Numbered from the stretch's first letter, positions 8,229 to 19,873 are shown. The stretch is 64,000 nt of DNA from Acidobacteria bacterium RIFCSPLOWO2_02_FULL_65_29 (GCA_001767435.1 MEKT01000153.1:1-64000); one strand, 5' to 3'. Notes: generated by a model from the sequence alone, not told the origin. Translations and numbers: made by a program.

Positions 8229-9313
8229 TCATCAACCAGTGGGTCCCGGCCGCGCACACGGGCGACGCGATTGGCGACAGCGCTCGGCGCATGCGCCGCC
8301 TGCTGCGCGCCATGGGCCACCAGTCGGACCTGTACGCGCTCACAATCGATGATGATCTCGTCGACGACGTCCTCGATTTCGACGAGCCGGGGGCCCGGGC
8401 CGGCGACCTGACGATCTTCCATTACGCGCTCCCATCGCCGATGAGCGACGCGTTCGGCCGGTTGCCGGGGGGACGTGTGCTCCAGTATCACAACGTGACC
8501 CCGGCGGCGTTCTTCGCGCCGTACGATCCGGCGCTGTTCCGGCTGGCGTCACTCGCGCGGGCAGAGCTTCGCCTGCTGGTTGGCCGCGTCGACCTCGCGC
8601 TGGGAGTATCGGACTTCAACCGGCGGGAGCTCGAGACAATGGGGTTCGCCAATACGGGTGTTCTCCCGCTGGCCGTGGACACGGCGCGCGTCACGCGTCC
8701 CATGGAGCGCCCGGCGCTCGAGAAGAGCCTGGACGACGAGCTCGTCAATTTCCTGTTCGTCGGGCGAATCGCGCCGAACAAGAAGATAGAGGATCACATC
8801 AAGCTCGCCGAACACTACAAGCGGTACGTCGATGCGTTCTATCGCTTCATTTTCGTCGGACGCTACGACGCGGTGCCGAGCTATTACTCGGCGATTCGCG
8901 CCCTCATGTCGGAATACCGCTTGCTCGACGAGCGCTTCGTGTTCACCGGCCCGGTTCCCGACGAGGAGCTGAACGTCTACTACCAGAAGGCCGCCGTCTA
9001 CATCTCGCTGAGCGAGCACGAGGGCTTCTGTGCGCCGCTCCTCGAGGCGATGGCGGCCGGCGTCCCGGTCCTGGCCTACTCGGCGGCGGCCGTGCCGGAA
9101 ACGCTCGGCGGCGCCGGGGTGCAGTTCGCGCCGAAGGACCTCGAATACGCCGCGGAGCTGCTCGGGGCTCTCGCGTTCGACGACAATCTGCGGGTGAAGG
9201 TCATCGAAGGGCAGCGGCGCCGCCTCGCGGATTTCGGCGACGATCGCATCGCCAGCGGCCTCCGGGCGCTCGCGTCCTACCGGGGCGGGCCCTTTCGGGA
9301 CGTTGTTCAATGA
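8225..9313 (+). CDS. GT4-family glycosyltransferase (type B, second copy)
   Basis: A 362-residue GT-B enzyme starting MIINQWVPAAHTGDAIGDSARRMRRLL at ATG 8225, an ATGA overlap with the upstream gene. Motifs: FHYALPSPMSDAF, LQYHNVTPAAFF, LALGVSDFNRRELETMGF, NFLFVGRIAPNKKIEDHIKL and ISLSEHEGFCAPLLEAMAAGVPVLAY. The longer frame in the ORF track is a run-through of the previous gene's alternative frame. It resembles the preceding gene along its length, implying a local tandem duplication. It probably adds a neighbouring residue of the same glycan. Confidence 0.9.
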   Translation: MIINQWVPAAHTGDAIGDSARRMRRLLRAMGHQSDLYALTIDDDLVDDVLDFDEPGARAGDLTIFHYALPSPMSDAFGRLPGGRVLQYHNVTPAAFFAPYDPALFRLASLARAELRLLVGRVDLALGVSDFNRRELETMGFANTGVLPLAVDTARVTRPMERPALEKSLDDELVNFLFVGRIAPNKKIEDHIKLAEHYKRYVDAFYRFIFVGRYDAVPSYYSAIRALMSEYRLLDERFVFTGPVPDEELNVYYQKAAVYISLSEHEGFCAPLLEAMAAGVPVLAYSAAAVPETLGGAGVQFAPKDLEYAAELLGALAFDDNLRVKVIEGQRRRLADFGDDRIASGLRALASYRGGPFRDVVQ

Positions 9314-10623
9314 AAATCGGGATCGTGATCCAGCGCTACGGCGCCGAAGTCCTCGGCGGATCCGAGCACCTGTGCCGCCTCGTGGCCGAGCGTCTCGCCG
9401 CGCAGCACGACGTCGAGGTACTGACCACGTGCGCGCGCGATTACGTGACCTGGAAGAACGAGTACCCCGAAGGCGCGGACCGGATTCGCGGCGTGTCTGT
9501 CCGACGGTTCGCCAATGCGCTGACGCGCGATCTCGAGGCGTTCAACACGTACTCGGACTGGATCTACAACAACCCGCATACGCGCCAAGACGAGATGGAG
9601 TGGCTCGAGCGGCAGGGCCCCTGGTGTCCCCCGCTCATCGAGTATCTGAAACGCAACCAGCAGCAATACGACGTGCTGGTCTTCTTCACCTACCTGTACG
9701 CGCCCACCGTCGTGGGGCTCGAGGTCAACCCTGGCAAGAGCGTGCTCGTCTCAACCGCCCACGACGAGCCCGCCATCCGTCTGGACATCTTCAAGGACGT
9801 GTTCTCGAAGCCCGGCGCGATCTGTTACCTCACCGACAGCGAGCGGCGCTTCGTGCAGGACACGTTCCCCGATCGACCGCTGCTCGAGGAAATCGTGGGC
9901 GTCGGCGTGGACATTCCCCAGCAGCAGCGCTATCCCCGTATGCCAGAAGATGTGTCTGCGCCACCCGATCCTGCGACATCTGGCGATGGGGAGCGCGATC
10001 AGCCGGCGCCGGCCCAGTCGGAGGCCGACGAGGAATCCGCACGCGATCTGTCCTCGCACGTGCTGGCGCGCGGCGCGGTGTTCAGGCGCCGGCATCGCCT
10101 GTACGGGCCGCTTGTGCTGTACGGGGGCCGGATCGATCCGGGCAAGGGCTGCGAGGAACTGATCGAATACTTCAGCGCCTACGTCAGGGACGGCGGCGAC
10201 GCCACGCTCGCGCTGATGGGCGCCAAGCTGATGTCGCTACCCGAGGAGCCGTTCATCCGTTTCGCCGGACGGCTGTCCGACGGCGAGCGCGATCAGGCCC
10301 TCGAAGCCGCGACGGTCGTCGTCTGCCCGTCGCCGTATGAGAGCCTGTCGCTGCTCGCGCTCGAAGCCCTGGCCGCCGGCACACCGGTCCTCGTCAATGC
10401 CCGGAGCGCCGTGCTCGTCGAGCACTGTGTGCGCAGCAACGGCGGATTGTTCTACGCCGATCGGGACGAGTTCGTGGAGTGCCTGAAGCTGATCATGGCC
10501 GACGCTCGGCTGCGGGAAGCGCTTGGAAGGAACGGGCGCGACTACGTCCGACAACACTATCGCTGGGACGTGGTGCTTGGGAAGTACGAGCGGATCTTCG
10601 CGAAGGTCAGGAACGCGCGATAA
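9310..10623 (+). CDS. GT4-family glycosyltransferase (type A, second copy)
   Basis: A 437-residue enzyme, paralogous to the first gene of the quartet: VIQRYGAEVLGGSEHLCRLVAERL, LTTCARDYVTWKNEYPEG, LVLYGGRIDPGKGCEELIEYF and PSPYESLSLLALEALAAGTPVL. It carries an extra, polar ~45-residue insert (around PEDVSAPPDPATSGDGERDQPAPAQSEADEES) in the inter-domain linker that the first copy lacks. The ATGA overlap couples it to the third glycosyltransferase. It closes the operon; a perfect hairpin follows 8 nt after its stop. Confidence 0.9.
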   Translation: MKIGIVIQRYGAEVLGGSEHLCRLVAERLAAQHDVEVLTTCARDYVTWKNEYPEGADRIRGVSVRRFANALTRDLEAFNTYSDWIYNNPHTRQDEMEWLERQGPWCPPLIEYLKRNQQQYDVLVFFTYLYAPTVVGLEVNPGKSVLVSTAHDEPAIRLDIFKDVFSKPGAICYLTDSERRFVQDTFPDRPLLEEIVGVGVDIPQQQRYPRMPEDVSAPPDPATSGDGERDQPAPAQSEADEESARDLSSHVLARGAVFRRRHRLYGPLVLYGGRIDPGKGCEELIEYFSAYVRDGGDATLALMGAKLMSLPEEPFIRFAGRLSDGERDQALEAATVVVCPSPYESLSLLALEALAAGTPVLVNARSAVLVEHCVRSNGGLFYADRDEFVECLKLIMADARLREALGRNGRDYVRQHYRWDVVLGKYERIFAKVRNAR

Positions 10624-10631
10624 AACGGCAC

Positions 10632-10649
10632 GACGATCGGGCGATCGTC
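10632..10649. terminator. Hairpin between convergent glycan operon and response regulator
   Basis: GACGATCG-GG-CGATCGTC is a perfect 8-bp stem with a 2-nt loop, lying in the 33-nt gap between two convergent genes. There is no clear T-tract on either side, so intrinsic termination is plausible but not certain. Confidence 0.5.
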
Positions 10650-10656
10650 GATCGCG

Positions 10657-12119
<1,463 letters not shown>

Positions 12120-12120
<1 letters not shown>

Positions 12121-15100
12121 CAGTGGGCCGCCCTTCGGGCGGGCGCCTCGGAGGCGAGCGGCAGCGTCAGCGTGAAACGCGTGCCTTGGCCGACCGCGCT
12201 GTCGCAACGAATCGTGCCCTCGTGCTCGTGTACGATGCCATAGGTGATGGAGAGCCCGAGGCCCGTGCCGCGGCCGATGTCCTTGGTCGTGAAGAATGGA
12301 TCGTAGATGCGGGCCAGCTGTTCGGGCGGAATCCCCGACCCCGTGTCGGCCACCGTCGCGACCAGATGTGATCGGTCGACGTGGGTCGTGACGGTGAGCC
12401 AGCCGCCGCGCGGCATCGCATCGCGGGCGTTCAGAAACAAGTTGAGGAACACCTGCTGCAGCTGGTGCTCGACTCCAACGACCATGGCCTGCGCGTCCGA
12501 CAGCTCGCGGCGGACTGTGATCCGACCGACCCCGAACTGATGCTCGAGAAGCGAGAGCACGTCGTTGATGACCTCGTTGAGGTCGACGCTGATGCGCTCG
12601 CCTTCGTTCGTCCCCGGACGCGACAGATTGAGGAGGCCGTTGACGATCTTCGCGGCGCGGAACGTCTGGCGCTCGATCTTCTCGAGGAGCGCCGTTTTGG
12701 GGTCGGCCGGGTCGGCGCCGTCGAGCAGCATCTGCGTGAAGCTCGAGATGCCCGTGAGCGGCGTGTTCACCTCGTGCGCGACGCCGGCGGCCAGAAGGCC
12801 GATCGACGCCATCTTCTCGGAGATCTGCAGCTGCTCCTCGAGCCGCACGCGGTCGGTGATGTTCTCGACGAGCAGGATCGTGCCGGCCACGGCGCCCGGA
12901 CCGGCGCGGCCCTGAAGGGGCACGGCCGTGGCGTTGACGAGCAGTCGCCGCGAGCCGCCACGGGAGGCGGCCGGCTGGGCCTGGGCCTGGACCTGGTCTA
13001 GGGCGGCGGGACCGGCGGCCAGCGGCACCTTGAACAGCGACGCCCCACGCGGATGTTCCAGTCGCGCCGCCCTGAGCGCGTCGACAAACGCGGGGTCGAA
13101 CACCTCGCCGAGCACCCGGCCAATCGCGTCGGCGCGTTTCACGCCGTAGAAACTCTCGAGCGCGTGGTTCCACCGGACGATCCGCTCGTCCGCGTCGAAG
13201 ACCACGAGCCCGTCGTCGAGCGACTCGAGAATGTTGTCGTTGAACTCGCGCATCCGGCCGAGCTCCTCGGCTTTGAGATGGAGCTGGCGGTAGAGGCGGC
13301 CGTTCTCGATGGCTGTCGCGACCTGGCTGGCCACTGCCGTGAGCAGCGAGAGGTCCTCGCTGTTGAACGGCTCGTCGATGTCCTTGCGGCCGAGGGCCAA
13401 CACCGCGATGGCCGCGCCCTCGAACACGCAAGGCACGAAGTAGTAGATGCCCTGGTCGCGCCAGAACTCGACTTCCTCCGCCGCGAAGAACGCGGCCGAG
13501 ATCGGATCGTCGAGCGCCACCGTGTGCCCGCCATCCAGACGCGTCACAAACGACGAGGCGCGCGTCAGCCGCGGCACGGCCTGCGCGAAGCCGAAGTCGC
13601 CGATCGTCCGGAAGTCGCCGTGCCGCTCGTCGGCCAGCATCAGCGAGATGCGGTCCGCGACGAGCGTCTCGATGATGCGCACGACGAGCCGCTGGCTCAA
13701 CCGGACGACGTCGAGGTCGCTGTTCAGGTCGCGCGCGAACCCGACGAGCGCCCGTCGGTAGTCGTACCGATCGCGATAGAACACGCGATCGAGCGCGTTC
13801 TGCACCGTGTCCTTGACCGGTTGCGCGAGCAGCACCACCACGAGCGTCGCCAGCCCGGCGACCACGTCTGTGTGCGCGTCGGCGTCGTTGGCGAAGGCGA
13901 ACGCGGCCAGCCGCCGCATCGCAAAGTAAAGGACGAAGCTCGCCGCGACAAACGCCGAGTAGGCCAGACCGCGCTTGATGATGACCTCGACGTCGCGCAG
14001 CCGGTAGCGCACGATCGCCGAGGCAAACGTCAGCGGCACCAGGCCGAGAAGAATCGCCGTGAGCTGCAGCGCGAGCGGCGGATCGGCGCCAAGTGCCCAC
14101 GGCAGCGCGTAGCCGATCGAAAACGGTCCGACGCCAAGAACGGTGCCCGACGCGATCCAGCGGAGCTGGCGCCGTCCCGTGAGCGACGTGATCTCGCCAA
14201 ACGCGCGCGTGAGCACGATGGCCGCCGCCGCGGCCGCGAGAAACAGATACACGTGCTCGCCGCGGTTCAAGAGATCGAACGCCCGAGAAAATGCCGGGCC
14301 CTCCGCCGCGCCGCGCGCCATCAGCGCCACCCGCGACCCGAACAGGACCAGAGCCGGCAGATACATCGCCGGCATCAAGACGCGCATCGGAAGCGCCTTG
14401 CGCCACGGCGGACGCGCCGGAAACACCAGCGTGAAATGCAGCAGGAGCGGCGGCAGGAGCGCCATCGCTACCGCGTCGCCCCAGAAGAAGACCCAGTCCA
14501 GGCGATCGAAGGGACCGTTGAATGAAAAGGTGAACACTCCGAAGAACGCGACGCACAGCCAGAAGAAATGAAGCGTCGCCTGGTCGCGTGGACGCCGCAG
14601 CCGCACGGACGCGCCGACCAGTAGCGTGAACAGACCCACACCCGCGAGCACGTAGTACATCGAGCCCGACGGCACCGCCGACAGAAGCGTCACCTCGAGC
14701 GCCTCGCGCGTCCCGAGCCGCAACAGCGTGTACGACAGCCGGTGGCCTTCGCGCCCCTCCCGCCCAAACGCGGCCACTTCACCCGGCGTGTGCACGGCCC
14801 GGCCGCCGACGGTCAAGAGCACGTCGCCTGGCTGGATGCCCGCGCGGGCGCCCGCGGAATCTCGCGCCACCTCGACAGCCGCCACGCCCTCGGCGCGGGC
14901 TTCCCACAGCACGCCGTCCTCGACGCCGGTCAGCCGGGCGCGCGTCGCGATGTTCGCGATGCCGAGTCCGATGAGCACGACCGCGACAATCGTCGCCAGC
15001 GCGGACCGACCCCACACCAGCCAGCGCGCCTCGCCGCGCTCGTTGCGCGTCGGGACGCCGCCCTCGCGGCCGTCGGAGCCGACCGGACCTGGCTGCTCAG

Positions 15101-15158
15101 TGGGCATAGCGGGAGCGCCCGGAGAGACGCTGCTGCCGCCCGAAGTAGCAAAGCTCAT
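12120..15158 (-). CDS. Membrane sensor histidine kinase with PDZ, multi-TM, GAF and PAS domains
   Basis: A 1012-residue kinase. Order: one TM (ATIVAVVLIGLGIANIA), a PDZ domain (~80-145: SAGARAGIQPGDVLLTVGGRAVHTPGEV), about eight TM helices (~165-430), GAF (~470-610), PAS (~630-740, FNDNILESLDDGLVVFDADERIVRWNHA), HisKA (H in AAGVAHEVNTPLTGISSF) and HATPase (NLFLNARDAMP, VADTGSGIPPE, FFTTKDIGRGTGLGLSI). All catalytic boxes are intact. The PDZ domain sits between TM segments and suggests sensing of exposed C-termini or envelope proteins. It is co-translated with its sigma-54 regulator via a TGATG overlap. Confidence 0.94.
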
Positions 15159-15378
15159 ACCTTGAATGTGTCGCTCGAATCGCCTCTAAACTTCAGATAA
15201 ACCTATGGTTTTCAGCTTCGCCACCAATCGGACACCAGGCCGATTCCAAATTTACGTGTACTGCATTCAATATTGTGGATCTGAAGTGGGCCCTGTGGGT
15301 CAAGCTGCGTCAGACAGGGTGTTCAGGGCGGGACACCTACCCGGCCTATCTGACCCGACCCGACCCACCGGACCTCGG

Positions 15379-17262
15379 TCAGAACCGCATCGTGACGCCG
15401 CCGACGATCCGCTTGGGGGGGCGGACAACAAGCAGTTCGTCGTAGACGGTTTGGTCGGCTGCCGTGTCGCGGAAGAAATTACGGACCGCGACGAGCATCT
15501 CCCACTTGGCGTTGGTGAAGTTCAAGAACGGCAGCGATTGCCGGACCTGCACGTCGAAGCGGGAATCGACGCCGGGGCCTTCCGCGCCTTCGCCCGCGCG
15601 AGCAAAGCCATTGCTGACGCGGTACAGGACGAGCACGCGCGTCGACGTTTCCGGCACGTGCGTTTCGATCGACGTGGAGACGTCGTGAATGCGCTCGGCA
15701 TCGGCGCGGAGGACCGTCGGCGCGAGCAGCACGAAGTACCGGATGTCGTGGCCGGGCGCGAGTAGCGCGTTGGTCATCGAATAGGCGACCGAACCGCTCA
15801 CACGGGACGTGGTCGTACGAAATTCGGCGATGCACCCGGTGGCGCTGGCATCGCCGGCGTTGCCCACGACGTAGTGGCCGATCTTCGCATTCGGCTGCTC
15901 GGGCATGTCGAGGCCAAACAGCGTGACGAGCTGGTCGTCCACGCGCTCGCGGAACGCGCCGAGCGCGACCGTCGATCCGGCGATGTCGTGTTCGACCTCT
16001 ACGGCCACGCGGCTCGCGCGCTCGGCCTCGAACCTGCCGCTCCGCGTGATCGACGAGAACGTTCGCTGCGGGGGGAGCCAGATGCCGCTGTCGGCCGGGG
16101 GCAGAAATTCTTCGGCGCCTGGCGCCTGTGCCCACTTCGACACCTCGGCGCTGACGCGCGTGTGCTCGGCGGGTGCCGCCGTGAGCTCCACGCGTGGACT
16201 GAGCAGGCTGCGGTTGTCCAGGTAGTCGTACCGCGCGTAACGCGCGCCGAACGTGACGCCGAACGCCGGCGAGATGGCAAACGTATCGAAGGCATGGATG
16301 GCGCCCGCGTTGCGGCTGCCGTCGGTCACGTCGCGCAGCGCCAGCGGGTTGCCGCCGTCGTAGCGCTGCGTGCTGTACGACATCCCCAGGTTGTAGGTGT
16401 GGCGGGCGGGCACCCGCGTGGCGTAGGAGCCGGCCAGAATCCACGAGGAGATGTCTGCCTGGTTGAGCGCGCCGCGAATCGTCCAGTCGGCGCTCGTCCC
16501 GACAGGCGCGCCAAGGCGGACGTACGCAATGCCGCGCGACAGGTTGTCGGACGCAAACAGCTGTTCTGGCGTGTCGAACGAGCCCGTCGTCAAGAGATTC
16601 AACTGGCCCGAGAACGGCGTGTCGACGAAAAAGCCGGTGGCGATGCGCGCCAGCGAGCCGGCGCCGGCCGGACGCTCGTCGACGAGGACCACATCGGGCA
16701 GCGTCGTGTCCTTCAGGATGCCGCGGCGCGCGTGCCGTAGTCGCCACGCGAGCTCACCCTGATCGCCGGCGACAGTCGAGCCGGACTCGTCGGCGTCACG
16801 CTCGGGTTCGAGCGCCGCAGGCGCCTGGTCGGGCACCCCGGCCACGCCCGCCGCCAGTACGGTCGACGCGTCTCGACGCCGGAGAGCAATCGCCGAGACG
16901 GCGCGTCCACCCGGACGGACGTCGACCATCTGCGCGCGCGGTGCGACGTACCCGGTGATGTGGGCACGGAGAAGATAGGGACCGGGCGGCAGGGCCGGCA
17001 GGTCGAAGCGACCCTGGTGATCCGTCACGGCGACCGAGGGCGATGCGCCGACGGCCGAAACCACGGCTCCCGCCACCGGCGCGCCGGTCTCGTCGCGAAC
17101 GATGCCTTGAATCGAGCCCGAGGCGAACGCGGCGGGAGACCCCGCGGCCGGTGCCGACGATCCGACTGGGCCCTGCGCGTGCGCAAGGACCGCAAGTACA
17201 GGGAGACCCAGAAGCATCAGGCTGCCCGCCGCCGACGCGATCCATCTGGATCTGTTCGTCAT
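15379..17262 (-). CDS. Outer-membrane beta-barrel protein with CarboxypepD_reg domain (TonB-receptor-like, no clear plug)
   Basis: A 627-residue exported protein. The signal peptide is MTNRSRWIASAAGSLMLLGLPVLAVLAHAQ. A carboxypeptidase-regulatory-like Ig fold (~48-125: GSIQGIVRDETGAPVAGAVVSAV...GRFDLPALPPGPYLLRAHITGY) is followed by an alternating-hydrophobicity barrel ending GGVTMRF, the C-terminal Phe signature of BAM substrates. It is shorter than SusC- or Oar-type receptors and I do not recognise a TonB box or full plug, so it may be a porin-like derivative. The ligand is unknown. It lies upstream of the kinase on the same strand, separated by 220 bp. Confidence 0.75.
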   Translation of the reverse strand: MTNRSRWIASAAGSLMLLGLPVLAVLAHAQGPVGSSAPAAGSPAAFASGSIQGIVRDETGAPVAGAVVSAVGASPSVAVTDHQGRFDLPALPPGPYLLRAHITGYVAPRAQMVDVRPGGRAVSAIALRRRDASTVLAAGVAGVPDQAPAALEPERDADESGSTVAGDQGELAWRLRHARRGILKDTTLPDVVLVDERPAGAGSLARIATGFFVDTPFSGQLNLLTTGSFDTPEQLFASDNLSRGIAYVRLGAPVGTSADWTIRGALNQADISSWILAGSYATRVPARHTYNLGMSYSTQRYDGGNPLALRDVTDGSRNAGAIHAFDTFAISPAFGVTFGARYARYDYLDNRSLLSPRVELTAAPAEHTRVSAEVSKWAQAPGAEEFLPPADSGIWLPPQRTFSSITRSGRFEAERASRVAVEVEHDIAGSTVALGAFRERVDDQLVTLFGLDMPEQPNAKIGHYVVGNAGDASATGCIAEFRTTTSRVSGSVAYSMTNALLAPGHDIRYFVLLAPTVLRADAERIHDVSTSIETHVPETSTRVLVLYRVSNGFARAGEGAEGPGVDSRFDVQVRQSLPFLNFTNAKWEMLVAVRNFFRDTAADQTVYDELLVVRPPKRIVGGVTMRF

Positions 17263-17325
17263 GTCCCCTGCTCTTTCGCGGCTTTGCGGCTTCTTGCCTC
17301 CGGGACCCTCACGTGGCCCCGGGAC

Positions 17326-17343
17326 GGCCGGGTCGTCCCGGCC
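17326..17343 (-). terminator. Hairpin after the exported 17.3-18.4 kb gene
   Basis: GGCCGGG-TCGT-CCCGGCC is a perfect 7-bp stem with a 4-nt loop, immediately downstream of the stop codon on the minus strand. It is strong in GC but has no T-tract. Confidence 0.5.
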
Positions 17344-18390
17344 CTATGAGCCTGCAACCGAGAAGTTCACGTCTCGAATCAGCGACTTGTCCGCAAGCTT
17401 GTCCGTCACCTTGATCTCGAGGCGGTACTCACCTTCCGGGAACGACGCCAGGGGCACCGCCTGGCCCGTCTGGAGCTGGTGACCAGCCGCGAAATCGAAC
17501 TGCGGCGGCAACGTCTGCGCGTTCAGATTCTGCGGGGTGGTCTTGTTGAAGAACTTCTCGGCGCCCGCCTGCTTCACGTAAAAGTTGTATTCGACGACGA
17601 CGTCGGGCTTGTTGCCGCTGTCGGTCTTCGGATTGTAGATGAGCAGGAAGGTCGACAGCTCGCCCTTCTTCGTAAACGCCGTGCTCAGCTCGGGAGTGAT
17701 CTCCATGCCGCCGATGACGTACGGCCGCTCGACCTGCTGCTGCGGCGTGAGCGGGGCGGGCAGCGGATCGAGCCGTCCCACGAAGACCGAGCTCGTGTTG
17801 AGCTCGCCGTTCCACAGATCGGGGATCTCGACGGTTTTCTTGATGACCGAGATCTTGAGCGGCGGCGCGTTTCTCGGCGGCTTCTCGGGCGTCGGCTCCT
17901 TCACGACCACGTACAGGTCGTAGGTGCCGGGCAGCGCCGCGAACGACCGGCCAATGCGCGCGTTCGCGCCGTCGGCGGCACTGACCGTGACCGGCGTGAG
18001 GCCCTCGTAGACGAACTGCGGCACGGCCGGTTTCTTGTCGTCCTTCTTCCCACTCGCGGGCGCGGCCGCCGGAGGCGCCGCCGTCGACACGAGGCGCCAA
18101 TACATCATCAGGCCCTTGGCCTGCGTCTTCGACGCGTCGATGCCAACGATGAAAGGCACGTACTGTTGGTTGCCCGACGCCTTGAGGATGTCGTCGCGCA
18201 GCCAGGTGAGTGACAGGTCGTTGGGGGCGTTGGCCGCCGCGCCAGCCACGAGGGCGTAGATCGCGTCGCGCTCCTTCTCTTCGGCCTTCGTCAATTTCCG
18301 TTGCGCGGGAGGATTCTGCGCGGACAACACGACCGACAACAGAAACGCCGCGAGGGAGCCGAGCGCGATTGCACTACGCCGAAATGCCAT
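17344..18390 (-). CDS. Exported protein of unknown function
   Basis: A 348-residue protein with a clear signal peptide (MAFRRSAIALGSLAAFLLSVVLSAQNPPA). The mature part starts with a charged helix (RKLTKAEEKERDAIYALVAGAA), then alternates beta-rich segments (FIVGIDASKTQAKGLMMYWRLV, GTYDLYVVVKEP, YVIGGMEITPELSTAF, YRLEIKVTDKLADKSLIRDVNFSV) that suggest two Ig-like or beta-sandwich modules. I do not recognise a family. ATG 18390 is preferred over the ORF-track start because GGAG precedes it, the signal peptide begins there, and a good promoter overlaps the longer start. Confidence 0.8.
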   Translation of the reverse strand: MAFRRSAIALGSLAAFLLSVVLSAQNPPAQRKLTKAEEKERDAIYALVAGAAANAPNDLSLTWLRDDILKASGNQQYVPFIVGIDASKTQAKGLMMYWRLVSTAAPPAAAPASGKKDDKKPAVPQFVYEGLTPVTVSAADGANARIGRSFAALPGTYDLYVVVKEPTPEKPPRNAPPLKISVIKKTVEIPDLWNGELNTSSVFVGRLDPLPAPLTPQQQVERPYVIGGMEITPELSTAFTKKGELSTFLLIYNPKTDSGNKPDVVVEYNFYVKQAGAEKFFNKTTPQNLNAQTLPPQFDFAAGHQLQTGQAVPLASFPEGEYRLEIKVTDKLADKSLIRDVNFSVAGS

Positions 18391-18433
18391 GATGCCGTTC
18401 TCCAAAAGGTTAAGCGCTACGGTCGAACAGCCC

Positions 18434-18462
18434 ATGATAGGCGCGCTGAAACGTCAAGTCAA
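18434..18462 (-). promoter_or_regulatory. Sigma-70-type promoter of the exported protein gene
   Basis: On the minus strand TTGACT and TATCAT are separated by exactly 17 nt, giving a leader of about 37 nt that carries GGAG before ATG 18390. It overlaps the longer ORF start, which argues for the shorter start. Confidence 0.7.
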
Positions 18463-18510
18463 ACTGTTCACGCGGCAGCACTTCAGACCTGAGAGGTGAT
18501 CGGCTCGCTG

Positions 18511-18519
18511 TGCTATTAT
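18511..18519 (+). promoter_or_regulatory. Possible extended -10 promoter of glgC
   Basis: TGCTATTAT reads as an extended -10 (TG-N-TATTAT) about 55 nt upstream of the glgC ATG. No convincing -35 hexamer accompanies it. Confidence 0.35.
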
Positions 18520-18573
18520 CGCCAGCCCCGGCGGTCACGACGCGCGCGTGGAACCGCCCGTGGATTGCCCCCC

Positions 18574-19863
18574 ATGTCGGCGCCAGTAGACGACAGCCTC
18601 GTAATCGTGCTGGCGGGCGGCGCCGGCGAGCGCCTCTATCCGCTGACGAAGGAGCGCGCCAAACCGGCCGTGTATTTCGGTGGGCCCTACCGGATCATCG
18701 ACTTCGTCCTGAGCAACTGCATCAATTCCGGCCTGCGCCACATCTTCATCGCTACCCAGTACAAGTCGCTCTCGCTCAACCGGCACGTCCGCATGGGATG
18801 GAGCATCGTGTCGGAGGAGCTCGGCGAGTTTGTCGAAATCCTTCCGCCCCAGAAGCGCGTGAGCGATCACTGGTACCAGGGCACGGCCGACGCCGTGTAC
18901 CAGAACCTCTATTCGATCATCGACGAGAACCCACGTCGGCTGATCGTGCTCTCGGGCGACCACGTCTACAAGATGGACTACGCGCGCATGGTGCGCGTTC
19001 ACCAGGAGCGCGGCGCGACCGTCACGCTCGCGGCGATAGAAGTGCCTATCGCCGACGCCGGCCGCTTCGGCATCGTGTCGATCGACGATCAGGAGCGCGT
19101 CATCGGCTTCGACGAGAAGCCGCAGCAGGCCACGGCCATTCCGGGAGCGCCCGACCTGGCGCTGGCCTCGATGGGCGTCTACATCTTCGACACCGACGTG
19201 CTCGTGCAGGCCCTCGAAGCCGACGCCGCTCAGCAGACGAACCACGATTTCGGCAAGGACATCATCCCGGCGCTCATCGATCGGCAGCCGGTGTACGCGT
19301 ACCGGTTCTACGACGAGAACAAGAAGTCGTCGAAGTACTGGCGCGACATTGGGACGCTCGACGCCTACTTCGAAGCGAACATGGATCTCTGCCAGGTGAA
19401 CCCGGAGTTCAACCTCTACGATCCGGAGTGGCCGCTGCGGACGCATCAGCCGCAGTCGCCGCCGGCGAAGTTCGTGTTCGCTGAAACCGGCGCGCGGTGC
19501 GGGCAGGCGCTCGACTCGGTCATCTCACCGGGGTGCATCGTCTCGGGGAGCACGATTCACGGCAGCGTGCTCTGCCCCAACGTGCGCGTGCACAGCTTCT
19601 GCCGGATCGAGCAGTCCATTCTCATGCCGGGCGTGCGCGTCGGCCGACACGCCCGCATCCGGCGGGCCATCATCGACCGCGACGTGCTCATCCCGCGCGG
19701 AGCGCTCATCGGCTACGACGTGGACGAAGACCGCCGGCGCCATACCGTGAGCGAATCCGGCGTCGTCGTCGTGACCACCGACGACGAGCCGCTGGTGACG
19801 CCGCCGAGCGAAGAAGCCCTGCGACTCGAGGCCGAGGCGGACCGCCGCGGGGGCGGAGGGTAG
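18574..19863 (+). CDS. glgC: Glucose-1-phosphate adenylyltransferase
   Basis: ADP-glucose pyrophosphorylase, the committed step of bacterial glycogen synthesis (429 residues). The nucleotidyltransferase motif is VLAGGAGERLYPLTKERAKPAVYFGGPYRIIDFVLSNCINSG; the sugar-phosphate site includes GTADAVYQNL and FDEKPQ; the C-terminal left-handed beta-helix begins near residue 300 (VISPGCIVSGSTIHGSVLCPNVRVHS). ATG 18574 gives the family N-terminus; the upstream 26 codons are Arg-rich and unlike the family. No other glg gene is visible here. It lies just before eno, suggesting a carbon-storage/lower-glycolysis group. Confidence 0.95.
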   Translation: MSAPVDDSLVIVLAGGAGERLYPLTKERAKPAVYFGGPYRIIDFVLSNCINSGLRHIFIATQYKSLSLNRHVRMGWSIVSEELGEFVEILPPQKRVSDHWYQGTADAVYQNLYSIIDENPRRLIVLSGDHVYKMDYARMVRVHQERGATVTLAAIEVPIADAGRFGIVSIDDQERVIGFDEKPQQATAIPGAPDLALASMGVYIFDTDVLVQALEADAAQQTNHDFGKDIIPALIDRQPVYAYRFYDENKKSSKYWRDIGTLDAYFEANMDLCQVNPEFNLYDPEWPLRTHQPQSPPAKFVFAETGARCGQALDSVISPGCIVSGSTIHGSVLCPNVRVHSFCRIEQSILMPGVRVGRHARIRRAIIDRDVLIPRGALIGYDVDEDRRRHTVSESGVVVVTTDDEPLVTPPSEEALRLEAEADRRGGGG

Positions 19864-19873
19864 CCAGGACAAG

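Noticed and set aside
7562-9313. 583-residue plus-strand ORF overlapping two glycosyltransferases
   Set aside because: Its N-terminal third is Arg-rich shadow translation of the upstream gene; the glycosyltransferase starts at ATG 8225.
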